From contig DASYEE010000132.1 of assembly GCA_036499165.1 (NCBI GenBank), forward strand, positions 1 to 64,000: a stretch of DNA of 64,000 nucleotides, in the 5' to 3' direction. This DNA is from Galbitalea sp036499165. GTDB taxonomy: Bacteria > Actinomycetota > Actinomycetes > Actinomycetales > Microbacteriaceae. The translations under genes were made by a program, and so were the position numbers. This document shows positions 34,521-43,365 of the stretch, piece by piece. Below the pieces are notes generated by a model. The model saw only the letters and a list, made by a program, of their open reading frames with translations, was not told the origin of the DNA and did not search any database. Numbering within the stretch: position 1 is the first letter of the stretch; every line of letters begins with the position of its first letter.

Positions 34521-34553
34521 GTTCGGTGTGCGTTAACCTCCCGTTTACCGCGT
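34521..34553 (+). promoter_or_regulatory. Pho box upstream of pstS
   Basis: Three in-register 11-nt units: GTTCGGTGTGC, GTTAACCTCCC and GTTTACCGCGT. A weaker continuation (CTCCCGTTTCT, GGTTAATCCCC) extends toward the long pstS leader. Confidence 0.82.
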
Positions 34554-34675
34554 CTCCCGTTTCTGGTTAATCCCCGTCCGTACCGTCGCACGTGGTCGAT
34601 AAGACCCCTGCTGCAATGACGGACGCCGAGATTTTCGAACGTTCACGCGCAGGCCTCAACCCTGAAAGGCACACA

Positions 34676-35779
34676 GTGAAGCTCAAGAATGTGGCGACAG
34701 TGGGCGCAATCGCGCTCGTTGCGGCGCTCGCCCTCTCGTCCTGCTCCAGCACAGGCACCGACCCGTCCGGCAGTAAGCCGGCAGCAACCACCAAGCTCTC
34801 CGGCACGATCACGACCGGCGGCTCGAGCGCGCAGGCCAACGCACAGCAGGCGTGGACCACCGCGTACCAGGCGCAGCAGCCCGGCGTCACTGTCAACTAC
34901 GACAAGTCGCAGGGCTCCGGCGGCGGTATCACCAACTGGCTGGCTGGCACCTACGACTTCGCCGGCTCCGACGCTGCTCTCACCTCAGACCAGGAGACCT
35001 CGGCCGCCTCGGTCTGCGGCTCGGGCGTCGGTCTCAACATCCCTGTTTACCTCTCGGGCGTTGCGATCATCTTCAACCTCAAGGGTGTCACGAAGCTGAA
35101 CCTCGATTCCGCCACGATCGCCGGCATCTTCGCTAAGCAGATCACCAAGTGGAACGACCCGGCCATCGCCAAGGCGAACCCGGGCGTCACGCTCCCCGCC
35201 GACAAGATCACCCCCGTGGTGCGTGCTGACGGCTCTGGTACGACCGCCAACTTCACGACCTACCTCAGCCAGGTCGCTCCGTCGATCTGGAAGTTCCCGG
35301 TCTCGACCGCATGGCCCGTCACCGGTGAGAGCGCCCAGCAGGGCGGTTCCGGCATCGTCTCGACCGTCGCTGCAGGCAACGACACCATTGGATACTCCGA
35401 CCAGAGCTCGATCGGTACCGCGACCGCGGCATCCGTGCAGCTCGGCACCACGACGACGTACGTCGCCTACAGCGCCGCTGGCGCCACCCAGTCGTTCAAG
35501 GAGGCTGCCACCTCGAATCCTGCGGGAACCGGCGACCTGACCCAGGCCCTCGACTACACGAAGATCACCGGTACGAACTCGTACCCGATCCCGCTGCTGT
35601 CGTACGACGTGCTGTGCTCGCAGTTCAAGAGCGCTAAGCAGGCCGCGCTGGTCAAGGGTTACCTCGGGTTCATCACCTCGGCGACCGGCCAGGCCGTTGC
35701 AGCCAAGAACGCTGGTTCTGCACCACTGCCAGCGAATATCCTTGCTGAAGCCGCAACCTCGCTGAAGTCACTCAAGTAG
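34676..35779 (+). CDS. pstS: Phosphate-binding lipoprotein PstS
   Basis: The 367-residue product has a lipoprotein signal (MKLKNVATVGAIALVAALALSSC) and the phosphate-binding domain typical of PstS (GGSSAQANAQQAWTTAYQ; YDKSQGSGGGITNW; RADGSGTTANFTTYL). I chose GTG 34676, with AAAGG 7 nt upstream, over the GTG at 34592. It delivers phosphate to PstCA outside the membrane. About 120 nt of leader separates it from the Pho box. Confidence 0.95.
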   Translation: MKLKNVATVGAIALVAALALSSCSSTGTDPSGSKPAATTKLSGTITTGGSSAQANAQQAWTTAYQAQQPGVTVNYDKSQGSGGGITNWLAGTYDFAGSDAALTSDQETSAASVCGSGVGLNIPVYLSGVAIIFNLKGVTKLNLDSATIAGIFAKQITKWNDPAIAKANPGVTLPADKITPVVRADGSGTTANFTTYLSQVAPSIWKFPVSTAWPVTGESAQQGGSGIVSTVAAGNDTIGYSDQSSIGTATAASVQLGTTTTYVAYSAAGATQSFKEAATSNPAGTGDLTQALDYTKITGTNSYPIPLLSYDVLCSQFKSAKQAALVKGYLGFITSATGQAVAAKNAGSAPLPANILAEAATSLKSLK

Positions 35780-35844
35780 TACAAAGCACCTACATCCCCC
35801 TCCGTCCGGCCTGCGACCAGCAGGTGGCTCAAGAAAGAACCCAC

Positions 35845-37026
35845 GTGAGCACAACCCCCGCAGCTCAGCCAAAGGCTTTCGCCTCAGCTGAGAGCCGAAC
35901 GGATTCCACGGGTGGATCATCTCGCCGATCTGGCGCTCCCTCACCACGAGGGGGCGCCAGATCGCCGCGGGTAAAGTCCCGCCCGGCAGACCGCATCTTC
36001 CGCGGACTGTCGACTGGCGCAGCATCACTGATCATGGTGATCCTGGCGGGCGTTGCACTCTTCCTGATCATCCAGGCCGCGCCAGCGATCGGTGCGGACT
36101 GGTCAAAGAACCAGTCGCTCGCCACCGGCGCAACCGGCGGGTTTGCCAACTTCTGGACGTACGTCGGCCCGCTTCTCTGGGGCACGATCTGGGTCTCGTT
36201 CCTGGCTCTTCTCCTCGGTGCTCCGGTCGCGATCGGAATCGCCCTCTTCATCTCGCACTACGCACCTCGCCGCATCGCCGGCATCCTCGGCTACCTCGTC
36301 GACCTGCTGGCCGCGGTGCCGTCGGTCGTCTTCGGGCTCTGGGGCATCTTCGTGATCCGGCCGTTCCTGAAGCCGCTCACGGTGTGGCTCAACCACGACC
36401 TCGGCTGGTTTCCGCTCTTCGGCGGCAATGCGTCGCCGACCGGGTCGACCATCTTCGCCGGCGCAGTCGTGCTCGCCGTCATGGTTCTGCCGATCATCAC
36501 CTCGATCTCCCGCGAGATCTTCCTGCAGACTCCACGCCTCCATGAAGAGGCCGCCCTCGCGATGGGCGCTACCCGGTGGGAAATGATTCGGCTCGCGGTC
36601 TTCCCGTACGCACGCTCGGGTGTCGTCAGCGCCATCCTTCTCGGCCTCGGGCGCGCGCTCGGCGAGACCATGGCCATCGCGCTGATCGTCTCGCCCTCTG
36701 TCATCTACTCGCTGCTGGTCTTGACTGACGGCAACAACTCGCAAACCGTCGCGGCCAATATCGCCCTCAACTTCCAGGCATCAGACGGACTCCAGCGCCA
36801 GGCGCTGATCGGAACCGGCCTGATGCTTTTCGTCATCTCGCTCGCGGTCAACCTCGTTGCACGCGTCATCGTCAGCCGCACCGGCCCCGATGCCAAGAAA
36901 CGAAAGACACAACGCAGGGCATCGGCGCTCGGAAACACCGATCCGGCCGCCCTGGTCGGCCCACTACAGGCCGATGGGCCGATCGCCGCCGAGATCGTTG
37001 ACAGGACCCTGGAGCAGGAGTCATGA
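35845..37026 (+). CDS. pstC: Phosphate ABC transporter permease PstC
   Basis: The 393-residue permease has a polar N-terminal extension (about 50 residues), six or more helices and the EAA loop (EEAALAMGATRWEMIRLAVFPYARSGVVSAILLGLGRALGET). I chose GTG 35845 (MSTTPAAQ). Its stop overlaps the pstA start (ATGA). Confidence 0.95.
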   Translation: MSTTPAAQPKAFASAESRTDSTGGSSRRSGAPSPRGGARSPRVKSRPADRIFRGLSTGAASLIMVILAGVALFLIIQAAPAIGADWSKNQSLATGATGGFANFWTYVGPLLWGTIWVSFLALLLGAPVAIGIALFISHYAPRRIAGILGYLVDLLAAVPSVVFGLWGIFVIRPFLKPLTVWLNHDLGWFPLFGGNASPTGSTIFAGAVVLAVMVLPIITSISREIFLQTPRLHEEAALAMGATRWEMIRLAVFPYARSGVVSAILLGLGRALGETMAIALIVSPSVIYSLLVLTDGNNSQTVAANIALNFQASDGLQRQALIGTGLMLFVISLAVNLVARVIVSRTGPDAKKRKTQRRASALGNTDPAALVGPLQADGPIAAEIVDRTLEQES

Positions 37027-38129
37027 CCGCGTCCGTTGCAGAGCGCAGCAAGAACCCCCGTGGCCCGATCGTCAACTCCCTGACTTCCGGGCAACTTCCC
37101 CGCTTCGTCGAGCTGTACACGCTGATAGCAGCGCTGGCGATCAGCGGCGGCTTCCTGTCCTTCCTCGGCTTCTCCATCGTCGGATGGCTGGTGCTCGCGG
37201 CAGTGATCTACCTCGTCGGGCTGGGCGTGCTCTCGTCCCTCGTCGAGAATCGTCGGAAGGCCAAGGACCGCGTCATCCGCGGGCTGGTCACGACGGCCTT
37301 CCTGCTCGCGATCATCCCGTTGATCTCCACACTGCTGACCGTCATCACGCGCGGCATTGGCGAGATCAACTGGCAGTTCATCTCCACGTCGACATCGAAC
37401 GTGTTCGATCCGAAAACCCTGACGGTAACACAGCACCAGGGGGCGCTCCAGGCCATCGTCGGCACGCTCGAGATCACCGGCATGGCAACGCTGATCTCGG
37501 TGCCGATCGGCATCATGACCGCGATCCACCTGGTCGAATACGCAAAACCCGGCCAGTGGCTCGCTCGAACCGTGACCTTCCTCGTCGACGTCATGACGGG
37601 CATCCCGTCGATCGTCGCCGGCCTCTTCGCGTTCTCGCTCTTCACCATCCTCGAGGGGCCAAAGGCATTCAGTGGGTTCTCGGCATCCATCGCCCTCTGC
37701 GTGCTGATGATCCCGATCGTCGTGCGTTCGAGCGAGGAGATGCTGAAACTCGTGTCGATGGAACTGCGTGAAGCGTCGTATGCCCTCGGCGTCTCCAAGT
37801 TCCTGACCATCGCCAAGGTCGTCCTGCCGACCGCCATAGCCGGCCTCGTGACCGGTGTCACTCTCGCCATCGCCCGCGTAATCGGCGAGACTGCCCCCAT
37901 CTTCATGGCGGCGAGCTTCACCAACAACTTCAATGGCGACCTGTTCCACAACCCGCAGCAGAGTCTCGCGGTCATGGCGTTCACCGGCTATAAGTACCCG
38001 ACCACAGACATCCAAGGCTCCCTGAACTCGGCGTGGGGCGCCGCGCTGCTGCTCATCATCATCGTCGTCATCCTGAACCTCATTGCCCGCATCGTCGCCA
38101 GGGTGTTCGCACCCAAGGGCCTGCGCTAG
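37023..38129 (+). CDS. pstA: Phosphate ABC transporter permease PstA
   Basis: The 368-residue permease has an N-terminal pair of helices, then a PstA domain with the EAA loop (REASYALGVSKFLTIAKVVLPTAIAGLVTGVTLAIARVIGETAP). It pairs with PstC to form the channel. It is coupled to pstC and followed after 29 nt by pstB. Confidence 0.95.
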   Translation: MTASVAERSKNPRGPIVNSLTSGQLPRFVELYTLIAALAISGGFLSFLGFSIVGWLVLAAVIYLVGLGVLSSLVENRRKAKDRVIRGLVTTAFLLAIIPLISTLLTVITRGIGEINWQFISTSTSNVFDPKTLTVTQHQGALQAIVGTLEITGMATLISVPIGIMTAIHLVEYAKPGQWLARTVTFLVDVMTGIPSIVAGLFAFSLFTILEGPKAFSGFSASIALCVLMIPIVVRSSEEMLKLVSMELREASYALGVSKFLTIAKVVLPTAIAGLVTGVTLAIARVIGETAPIFMAASFTNNFNGDLFHNPQQSLAVMAFTGYKYPTTDIQGSLNSAWGAALLLIIIVVILNLIARIVARVFAPKGLR

Positions 38130-38158
38130 ACCATCACAACGAACGGACTGCCCGAACT

Positions 38159-38938
38159 GTGTCAAAGCGAATCGAAGTCAACGATCTCAACGTCTACTAC
38201 GGCGACTTCCTTGCCGTAGAAGACGTCTCAATCACCATTGAACCGCGCACCGTCACGGCCTTCATCGGCCCGAGTGGATGCGGTAAGTCGACGTTCCTGC
38301 GCACGCTGAATCGCATGCACGAGGTCATCCCCGGCGCCCACGTCACCGGCGAGGTGCTGATCGATGGCAACGACCTCTACGCGCCTGGCGTCGACCCTGT
38401 TCTGGTCCGCCGCCAGGTCGGCATGGTGTTCCAGCGGCCCAACCCATTCCCCACGATGTCCATTCGCGACAACGTGCTCGCCGGAGTAAAGCTGAACAAC
38501 CGCAGAATCTCGAAGTCCGACGCGGACAATCTCGTTGAGAAGTCGCTCCAGGGCGCCAACCTCTGGAACGAGGTCAAGGACCGCCTGAACCTGCCAGGGC
38601 AGGGCCTGTCGGGTGGGCAGCAGCAGCGCCTCTGCATCGCGCGCGCAATCGCGGTGTCGCCGGAGGTCATCCTGATGGACGAGCCGTGCTCCGCGCTCGA
38701 CCCGATCTCGACGCTCGCCATTGAAGACCTGATCGAAGAACTGAAGCAGGAGTACACGATCGTGATCGTGACTCACAACATGCAGCAGGCCAGCCGCGTC
38801 TCCGATCGCACGGCGTTCTTCAACATCGCGGGAACGGGAAAGCCGGGCAAGCTCATCGAGTTCAACGACACCAACACGATGTTCTCGAACCCGACCGTGC
38901 AGGCCACCGAGGACTACGTCTCTGGCAAGTTCGGATAA
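38159..38938 (+). CDS. pstB: Phosphate ABC transporter ATPase PstB
   Basis: The 259-residue ATPase has Walker A GPSGCGKST, Q-loop VFQRPNPFPTMS, signature LSGGQQQRLCIARA, Walker B ILMDEPCSALDPIS and H-loop VTHNMQQA. It closes the pstSCAB operon. The GTG start has only a weak ribosome site. Confidence 0.95.
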   Translation: MSKRIEVNDLNVYYGDFLAVEDVSITIEPRTVTAFIGPSGCGKSTFLRTLNRMHEVIPGAHVTGEVLIDGNDLYAPGVDPVLVRRQVGMVFQRPNPFPTMSIRDNVLAGVKLNNRRISKSDADNLVEKSLQGANLWNEVKDRLNLPGQGLSGGQQQRLCIARAIAVSPEVILMDEPCSALDPISTLAIEDLIEELKQEYTIVIVTHNMQQASRVSDRTAFFNIAGTGKPGKLIEFNDTNTMFSNPTVQATEDYVSGKFG

Positions 38939-38949
38939 GCAGAACTGTC

Positions 38950-38974
38950 GCTGGTTGAGCTTGTCGAAACCAGC
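38950..38974. repeat. GGTTGAGC-type dispersed repeat acting as a hairpin after pstB
   Basis: GCTGGTTGAGCTTGTCGAAA followed by CCAGC forms a 7-bp stem. It lies between the convergent pstB and rskA genes. Related copies are at about 45822, 53638, 53665 and 60072. Confidence 0.75.
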
Positions 38975-38979
38975 CCTGA

Positions 38980-39786
38980 CTACGCGCTCGGGATCGCCAC
39001 GATAGGCGTCGTGGTCGGCTTCGAGGATCCGCCGTCCGGTTCGACCGTGACGCCCACGGCATCGCCCTCCGCCATCGTTCCATCGAGAACTCGCCAGGTG
39101 CGCGACCCGGACTCCTCGAACAGGCCGGCCGGTTTCGGCGTACCGTTCGGATCGATGTACCAGGCCTCGTAGGTCTTGCCGCCCGGCAACTCCTTCAGCC
39201 CGTTGACGATGATCGCCGACTTGCCGAGCTTGGCAGACCAGACGAGCGTCGCGTGCCCGCCGGTCGAGACCGTCGCCGCGGCATGCTGCGCATCCGGAGC
39301 GGAGTTGATTGCCGCGAGGGCATCGGCCTGCTGCTGTGCGTGCATGTTCTGGCCGATGAGGCCAGCCCCTAAGAATCCGCCGATGATCACGACGATCGCT
39401 GCAGCTGCAGCGGTGAGAATGGATGCTGGGCGCCGATACCAGCTGAGTTTCGTCACGTTCCCGAGGGCCGCAGGCGGGGCATCCTGCTCGCGCTCTTCTG
39501 CCTGAGCCGGAACGGCGCGGAGTTCGCGCACCGGAGAGATGTCGCGGGAGAGCTGCGGTGTCGTGGCGATCTTCGACATGATGCTGTCGCGAAGCTCCGG
39601 AGATGGCGTCACAGGGGTGGTCGCAAGGCCAAGCAGCACGGCTGTATCGGTCAATTCGGTCACCTCGTTTCGCAGTTGTTCTGATGAAGCCATGTTGGCC
39701 TCGAAGTCGGCGCGCTCGCTGTCGCTGAGTGCGTTCAGTACGTAGGCGCCGGAGTCAGCAGACTTCGACTTATCGCGTTCGGTCAC
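38980..39786 (-). CDS. rskA: Anti-sigma factor, RskA family
   Basis: The 268-residue protein has a cytoplasmic sigma-binding N-terminus (YVLNALSDSERADFEANMASS), one transmembrane helix (about 121-146) and the RskA extracytoplasmic domain (LGKSAIIVNGLKELPGGKTYEAWYIDPNGTPKPAGLF). It overlaps its sigma factor by 4 nt (GTGA). It likely releases SigK after regulated proteolysis. Confidence 0.92.
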   Translation of the reverse strand: MTERDKSKSADSGAYVLNALSDSERADFEANMASSEQLRNEVTELTDTAVLLGLATTPVTPSPELRDSIMSKIATTPQLSRDISPVRELRAVPAQAEEREQDAPPAALGNVTKLSWYRRPASILTAAAAAIVVIIGGFLGAGLIGQNMHAQQQADALAAINSAPDAQHAAATVSTGGHATLVWSAKLGKSAIIVNGLKELPGGKTYEAWYIDPNGTPKPAGLFEESGSRTWRVLDGTMAEGDAVGVTVEPDGGSSKPTTTPIVAIPSA

Positions 39787-40385
39787 GATGCCACTCCCAA
39801 TTCGTCTCGCAGGCGGATCATCCCGTCTCGCAGCCGCGTCTTCACCGTGCCTATTGGCACGCTCAGTAACGCTGCGACTTCACTGTGACTGTAGCCGCCG
39901 TAGTACGCGAGCGTAACGGCCTGGCGTTGGAGTTCCGTCAGCCGTTCCATCGCCTGCTTCACCTTCTCGTGCTCTACCTTGATTTCGACTGATTCCGACA
40001 CCGAGTCATACTCGGTCTCGAAATCGCGGATCCCTATCCTCGTGTCCCGGTCCCTCGTCGACTGCGACGAACGGATGCGGTCAACAGCGCGCCTGTGGGC
40101 CATCGTCATGATCCACGTCGCCGCGCTGCCCTTGTTCTGGTCGTACCTCTTCGCGGTCTGCCACACTTCGAGGAATATCTCCTGCGTCACTTCTTCCGAC
40201 TGCGCGAAATCCTTCAGCAGCCGCCTGACAAGCCCGAGCACGCGCGGCGCGATCTGGTCGTAGAGCTGGCCGAATGCCACCTGGTCACCCTCGGCCACAA
40301 GGCCAAGGATGTCGCCAAGAGAAACCGGGACGTCGCCGTCCAACGGCTTTTCGCGTTCAATCTCAGAAGTCACGAGACTAAGCAT
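39783..40385 (-). CDS. sigK: ECF sigma factor, SigK-like
   Basis: The 200-residue factor has region 2 (FGQLYDQIAPRVLGLVRRLL, EEVTQEIFLEVWQTAKRYD, AATWIMTMAHRRAVDRIRS) and region 4 (LTELQRQAVTLAYYGGYSHSEVAALLSVPIGTVKTRLRDG). I chose ATG 40385 (MLSLVTSEIE); longer starts extend into the upstream structured region. It is coupled to the anti-sigma gene. Confidence 0.9.
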   Translation of the reverse strand: MLSLVTSEIEREKPLDGDVPVSLGDILGLVAEGDQVAFGQLYDQIAPRVLGLVRRLLKDFAQSEEVTQEIFLEVWQTAKRYDQNKGSAATWIMTMAHRRAVDRIRSSQSTRDRDTRIGIRDFETEYDSVSESVEIKVEHEKVKQAMERLTELQRQAVTLAYYGGYSHSEVAALLSVPIGTVKTRLRDGMIRLRDELGVAS

Positions 40386-40523
40386 GTCAGGTGCGTTCGA
40401 TCGGGCTAAGCGCGTGGCCGAAAGACGGTGGGCCTTGTAATTTCGTCGTCGACATGCAGTTGATTCGGCGCGCCGCGCAGATCGGATTGGATCGGATGCA
40501 GGCACTAGGCGAAAAGAGTGAAC

Positions 40524-40599
40524 CCGGGCCGCAGAACGCCTCTCGGCGCAAGGCCGCTCGAAGCGGCTATTAGTGGAGCCCGGGGTTACTGCGGCCCGG
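40524..40599 (-). ncRNA. Possible structured RNA or leader upstream of sigK
   Basis: An 11-bp perfect closing stem, CCGGGCCGCAG (40524-40534) with CTGCGGCCCGG (40589-40599), encloses two hairpins: CGCC/GGCG (about 40537-40548) and GCCGCT-CGA-AGCGGC (40553-40567). Read on the minus strand it is followed by CTCTTTTC, as in a terminator or sRNA end. It lacks the conserved bases of a tRNA. Strand and function are uncertain. Confidence 0.35.
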
Positions 40600-40664
40600 A
40601 GCTACAAGTTTACCCGACGAGCGCCGCGGGGTTTGCGGAGGGCAGGTCTCGATAACGCCGGCTT

Positions 40665-40815
40665 CGCGCGGCTACTCGACCAGCGGGAGAGGCTGCGCGC
40701 GGCTACTCGACCAGCGGGAGAGACTTCGCGCGGCTACTCGACCAGCGGGAGAGGCTGCGCGCGGCTACTCGACCAGCGGGAGAGGATTCGCGCGGCTACT
40801 CGACCAGCGGAGTCA
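40665..40815. repeat. 31-bp tandem array, five units
   Basis: Units start at 40665, 40696, 40727, 40758 and 40789. Each contains GCGCGGCTACTCGACCAGCG, and the unit ends alternate GGCTG, GACTT, GGCTG, GGATT. It is an expansion of the dispersed CTACTCGACCAGCGG motif. Confidence 0.92.
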
Positions 40816-40820
40816 TGGCG

Positions 40821-41450
40821 TCAGTCGAGCTGACCCGCGCGCTGCAGTCGGGCGCAGGTGGTGAACTCGTCGGCGGTGATCGCGAAGCGATCGGCCCGTG
40901 AGGTGAGTTCGGTGGCGCGCTCCGGGCTGGTGAAGTCTGAGTCATCCGCGATGCTGGTCGCGCCCGCAGCGCAGATGCGACAGAAGGCGGCGGCGCGGTC
41001 GAGCGCGATCGCGAAGTCACCGGTAAACAGCCCCCGCAGGATCTCGTCGGCCAGGGCCGTGATCTCCTCCGGCCCGGTTGGCATTGGGGCCCCGGCGACC
41101 ACGGTGTCGATCGTCTGCAAAACCTCGCTGCCGCGCTGGAAGAGGAGGCTCGTGCCATCCGGATCCTGCCTGATCAGGACCCGCATGAGGTAGATGCGCC
41201 ACAGGGCGCCGGGCAGGCTGCGCGGACTCGAACGTGCCCAAAGCTCGGCGATCGCGTCGATGCCGTGCGCATCCGTGTAGGCGATCAGCCGCGCGATCAC
41301 CTCTGGATCGTCGGTGTCTCTCGCCCGATCGACAAGCGCGTGCGCCGTGTCGTGGGCTGCGCGCAGCACTGCGGCCGGGTCTTCCCCGCCCTCGTACGTG
41401 TCGAACTTGTCGCCCGAATACTGCGTGGGCTTATGAAAGTCGTCGGCCAT
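40821..41450 (-). CDS. Conserved hypothetical protein, 209 aa
   Basis: A mostly helical cytoplasmic protein (MADDFHKPTQYSGDKFDTYEGGEDPAAVLRAAHDTAHALVDRA) with no catalytic motif that I recognise. The C-terminal third contains AFCRICAAGAT with two cysteines. It follows dipZ's strand and ends beside the tandem array. It resembles a family widespread in Actinobacteria without known function. Confidence 0.7.
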   Translation of the reverse strand: MADDFHKPTQYSGDKFDTYEGGEDPAAVLRAAHDTAHALVDRARDTDDPEVIARLIAYTDAHGIDAIAELWARSSPRSLPGALWRIYLMRVLIRQDPDGTSLLFQRGSEVLQTIDTVVAGAPMPTGPEEITALADEILRGLFTGDFAIALDRAAAFCRICAAGATSIADDSDFTSPERATELTSRADRFAITADEFTTCARLQRAGQLD

Positions 41451-41480
41451 CGCATCCAGCCTACGGCTCCCCGACCCGGC

Positions 41481-43217
41481 CTATCCAAACGTGAACGAGT
41501 AGGCGGTCAGCCCCCTCGACAGTTGGATCGTGACGGTCGAATTGCGGTAGTCGCCCTTCGCCAGGACATCGCGGATGTCCGGTGGACCGGACACGGGGAT
41601 CGTGCGCGTTCCCTCCGAATCGGTGACGGTGAGCGTCCCCGTGCCACCGACGTTCAGGTAGACATGCGTGCCCTCGTAGTGGAGCCGAATACCCGCGTCG
41701 TCACTCTTCGCCGTGATGGATTGCGAGGCGACCGCGAACGTGCCGGTGAAGGCGAGGTCGTTCAGCGGCAGCGATCCCGCCGGATACGAGTATGTCGTCG
41801 TGCCGCTCTTGTATCCCTGCGGGCTCTTGAAGCCGTCCTGCGGGGCACGCTCCGAGCCGAGGTAGGTCTCCGGGGTCAGCGAGCCGACTGGCGTCGTGTC
41901 CGGGACGTCGGTGGCCTTCGGCAGGCTCACCGACGGGTTCGCGTCTGTCAGCAGCTGCCGGATCTGCGACTCAGTGTTGCCGTAGTCCCCTTCACCGAAG
42001 GCGATGTGGCGTACCTGCCCCGTCGCGTCGATCAGGTACTCGGCCGGCCAGTACTGGTTGCTGTATGCGTTCCAGGTCGCGAAGTTGTTGTCGAGAGCCA
42101 CCGGGTACTTGATGCCCTGTGACTTGGCGCTTGCCATCACGTTCGACTCGACGTGCTCGAACGAGTACTCCGGCGCATGCACGCCGATGATCTCGAGTCC
42201 CTTGCTCCTGTACGACTTGTACCAGGCATCAAGGTGGGGCGTTGCCCGCTGGCAGTTGATGCAGGAATACGCCCAGAAGTCGATGAGCACGACCTTGCCC
42301 TTCAGGCTCGCCAGGGTCACCGGCTTGTCGTTCGCCGTGTTGAACCAGGCCGTGATGCCGGTGAAGGCCGGGGCGGTTCCGCAGTTGACGAGGTGGCTCG
42401 CGCCCTCAACGCAGGCGGTGCTGCCGCTGGTCGCCGACCCGCTCGTGCCGGATGCCGCGGACGACTTCGCATCGCCGAACCCGACGGCACCGAGACCAGC
42501 GCTCGCCGCCTGCAGAGTGCTCGTGTAGTCCGGCACAAGGCGAAGCAGGAGCGTCGGGATGTTGAACACAGGGATTACCGCGATGGCCAGCACCAGCATG
42601 GTCGCGCCCGCGGCAATGCGGATGCCACGCTGGTGCCGCCGGAACGACTTGATTCGCTCGGCGAGACCGCGACCGGCAAGCGCAAAGATCAGGAGCGGGA
42701 TCGCGACGCCGATGGCGAAGGCGGCCGTCTCGAGCAGCGTGGATGCGCTGATATTGCCGGTCGCGCCTGCCGCGGCCACGAGGGCGAGCACGGGACCAGC
42801 GCACGGAACGAACACCGCTCCAAGGGCGATGCCGAGCAGGAAGCCGCCGCGCTCCCCCTTGGCTTCACGCTGCGGGATCCAGGCGAACGGCTTCTCCAGC
42901 AGGCGCTCGATCGGCGGGAAGATCAGGCCGAGGCCAACGAGCACGAGCGCGACGATGCCGATCCAGATGATGGTCTCCTGCGGCAGGTGCAGAAGACTCA
43001 GCACGAACGAGCCGGCGAGGGTGAACACGCTGAAGCTGAGCACCAGCCCGAGCACCACCATGTAGGGCCTTCGGCCGCCGAGCGCGCTGCGCGTCGTAAG
43101 GCCGTCGCGGGCAGACTCCGTGCCACCGCCGAAGAAGATCACGGGAAGCACAGGGATGATGCACGGCGAGATGCCGGTCACGAGCCCGCCAAAGAACCCG
43201 ATCAGCAGTACGCCCAC
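41481..43217 (-). CDS. dipZ: DipZ-type fusion: CcdA/DsbD transmembrane plus thioredoxin-like protein
   Basis: The 578-residue protein has a CcdA-like membrane part with two conserved cysteine-proline motifs (SPCIIPVLP, C19; VPCAGPVL), then an extracytoplasmic TlpA-like thioredoxin domain with CINC (FWAYSCINCQRATPHLDAWYK). It ends in a beta-sandwich with a carbohydrate-binding-like layout. It moves reducing equivalents across the membrane, as in Mycobacterium DipZ. I chose GTG 43217 with GGGAGA 7 nt upstream. Confidence 0.9.
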   Translation of the reverse strand: MGVLLIGFFGGLVTGISPCIIPVLPVIFFGGGTESARDGLTTRSALGGRRPYMVVLGLVLSFSVFTLAGSFVLSLLHLPQETIIWIGIVALVLVGLGLIFPPIERLLEKPFAWIPQREAKGERGGFLLGIALGAVFVPCAGPVLALVAAAGATGNISASTLLETAAFAIGVAIPLLIFALAGRGLAERIKSFRRHQRGIRIAAGATMLVLAIAVIPVFNIPTLLLRLVPDYTSTLQAASAGLGAVGFGDAKSSAASGTSGSATSGSTACVEGASHLVNCGTAPAFTGITAWFNTANDKPVTLASLKGKVVLIDFWAYSCINCQRATPHLDAWYKSYRSKGLEIIGVHAPEYSFEHVESNVMASAKSQGIKYPVALDNNFATWNAYSNQYWPAEYLIDATGQVRHIAFGEGDYGNTESQIRQLLTDANPSVSLPKATDVPDTTPVGSLTPETYLGSERAPQDGFKSPQGYKSGTTTYSYPAGSLPLNDLAFTGTFAVASQSITAKSDDAGIRLHYEGTHVYLNVGGTGTLTVTDSEGTRTIPVSGPPDIRDVLAKGDYRNSTVTIQLSRGLTAYSFTFG

Positions 43218-43292
43218 GCAACACTCTCCCAAATTGGTCGCGCGGTGCCGGTGCCCTTGCGCGCCGGCAAATCACGCTACATTTGTATCCGC

Positions 43293-43365
43293 GGGCCTCT
43301 AGCTCAGTTGGTAGAGCATCGGACTTTTAATCCGCTGGTCGCGGGTTCGAGCCCCGCGGGGCCCA
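43293..43365 (+). tRNA. tRNA-Lys (anticodon TTT)
   Basis: The acceptor stem GGGCCTC pairs with GGGGCCC. The D arm has AGCTCAGTTGGTAGAGC. The anticodon arm CGGA-CTTTTAA-TCCG carries TTT, and the T arm GCGGG-TTCGAGC-CCCGC is canonical. The discriminator is A and the CCA end is not fully encoded. A likely -10 (TACATT, 43279-43284) lies just upstream. Confidence 0.97.

Larger units (their letters stand above)
40386..40820. other. 435-bp gene-free stretch upstream of sigK
   Basis: It contains the possible structured RNA at 40524-40599, a copy of the GGTCTCGATAACGC motif (about 40646) and the 31-bp tandem array at 40665-40815. No convincing gene is visible; the open frames through the array are a by-product of the repeat. 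Confidence 0.7.

Noticed and set aside
36705..38165. 486-residue minus-strand open frame
   Set aside because: It lies antisense to pstC and pstA and is rich in Asp/Arg/Glu/His, typical of shadow frames.
40524..40599. tRNA (76 nt with a long acceptor-like stem)
   Set aside because: No GGTTCRA T-loop, D arm or anticodon arm can be formed on either strand.
40665..40815. CRISPR array
   Set aside because: The 31-bp units are contiguous with no variable spacers, and no cas genes are present.
40573..40833. 86-residue ORF across the tandem array
   Set aside because: It is open only because the repeat unit lacks stops; there is no ribosome site or domain.
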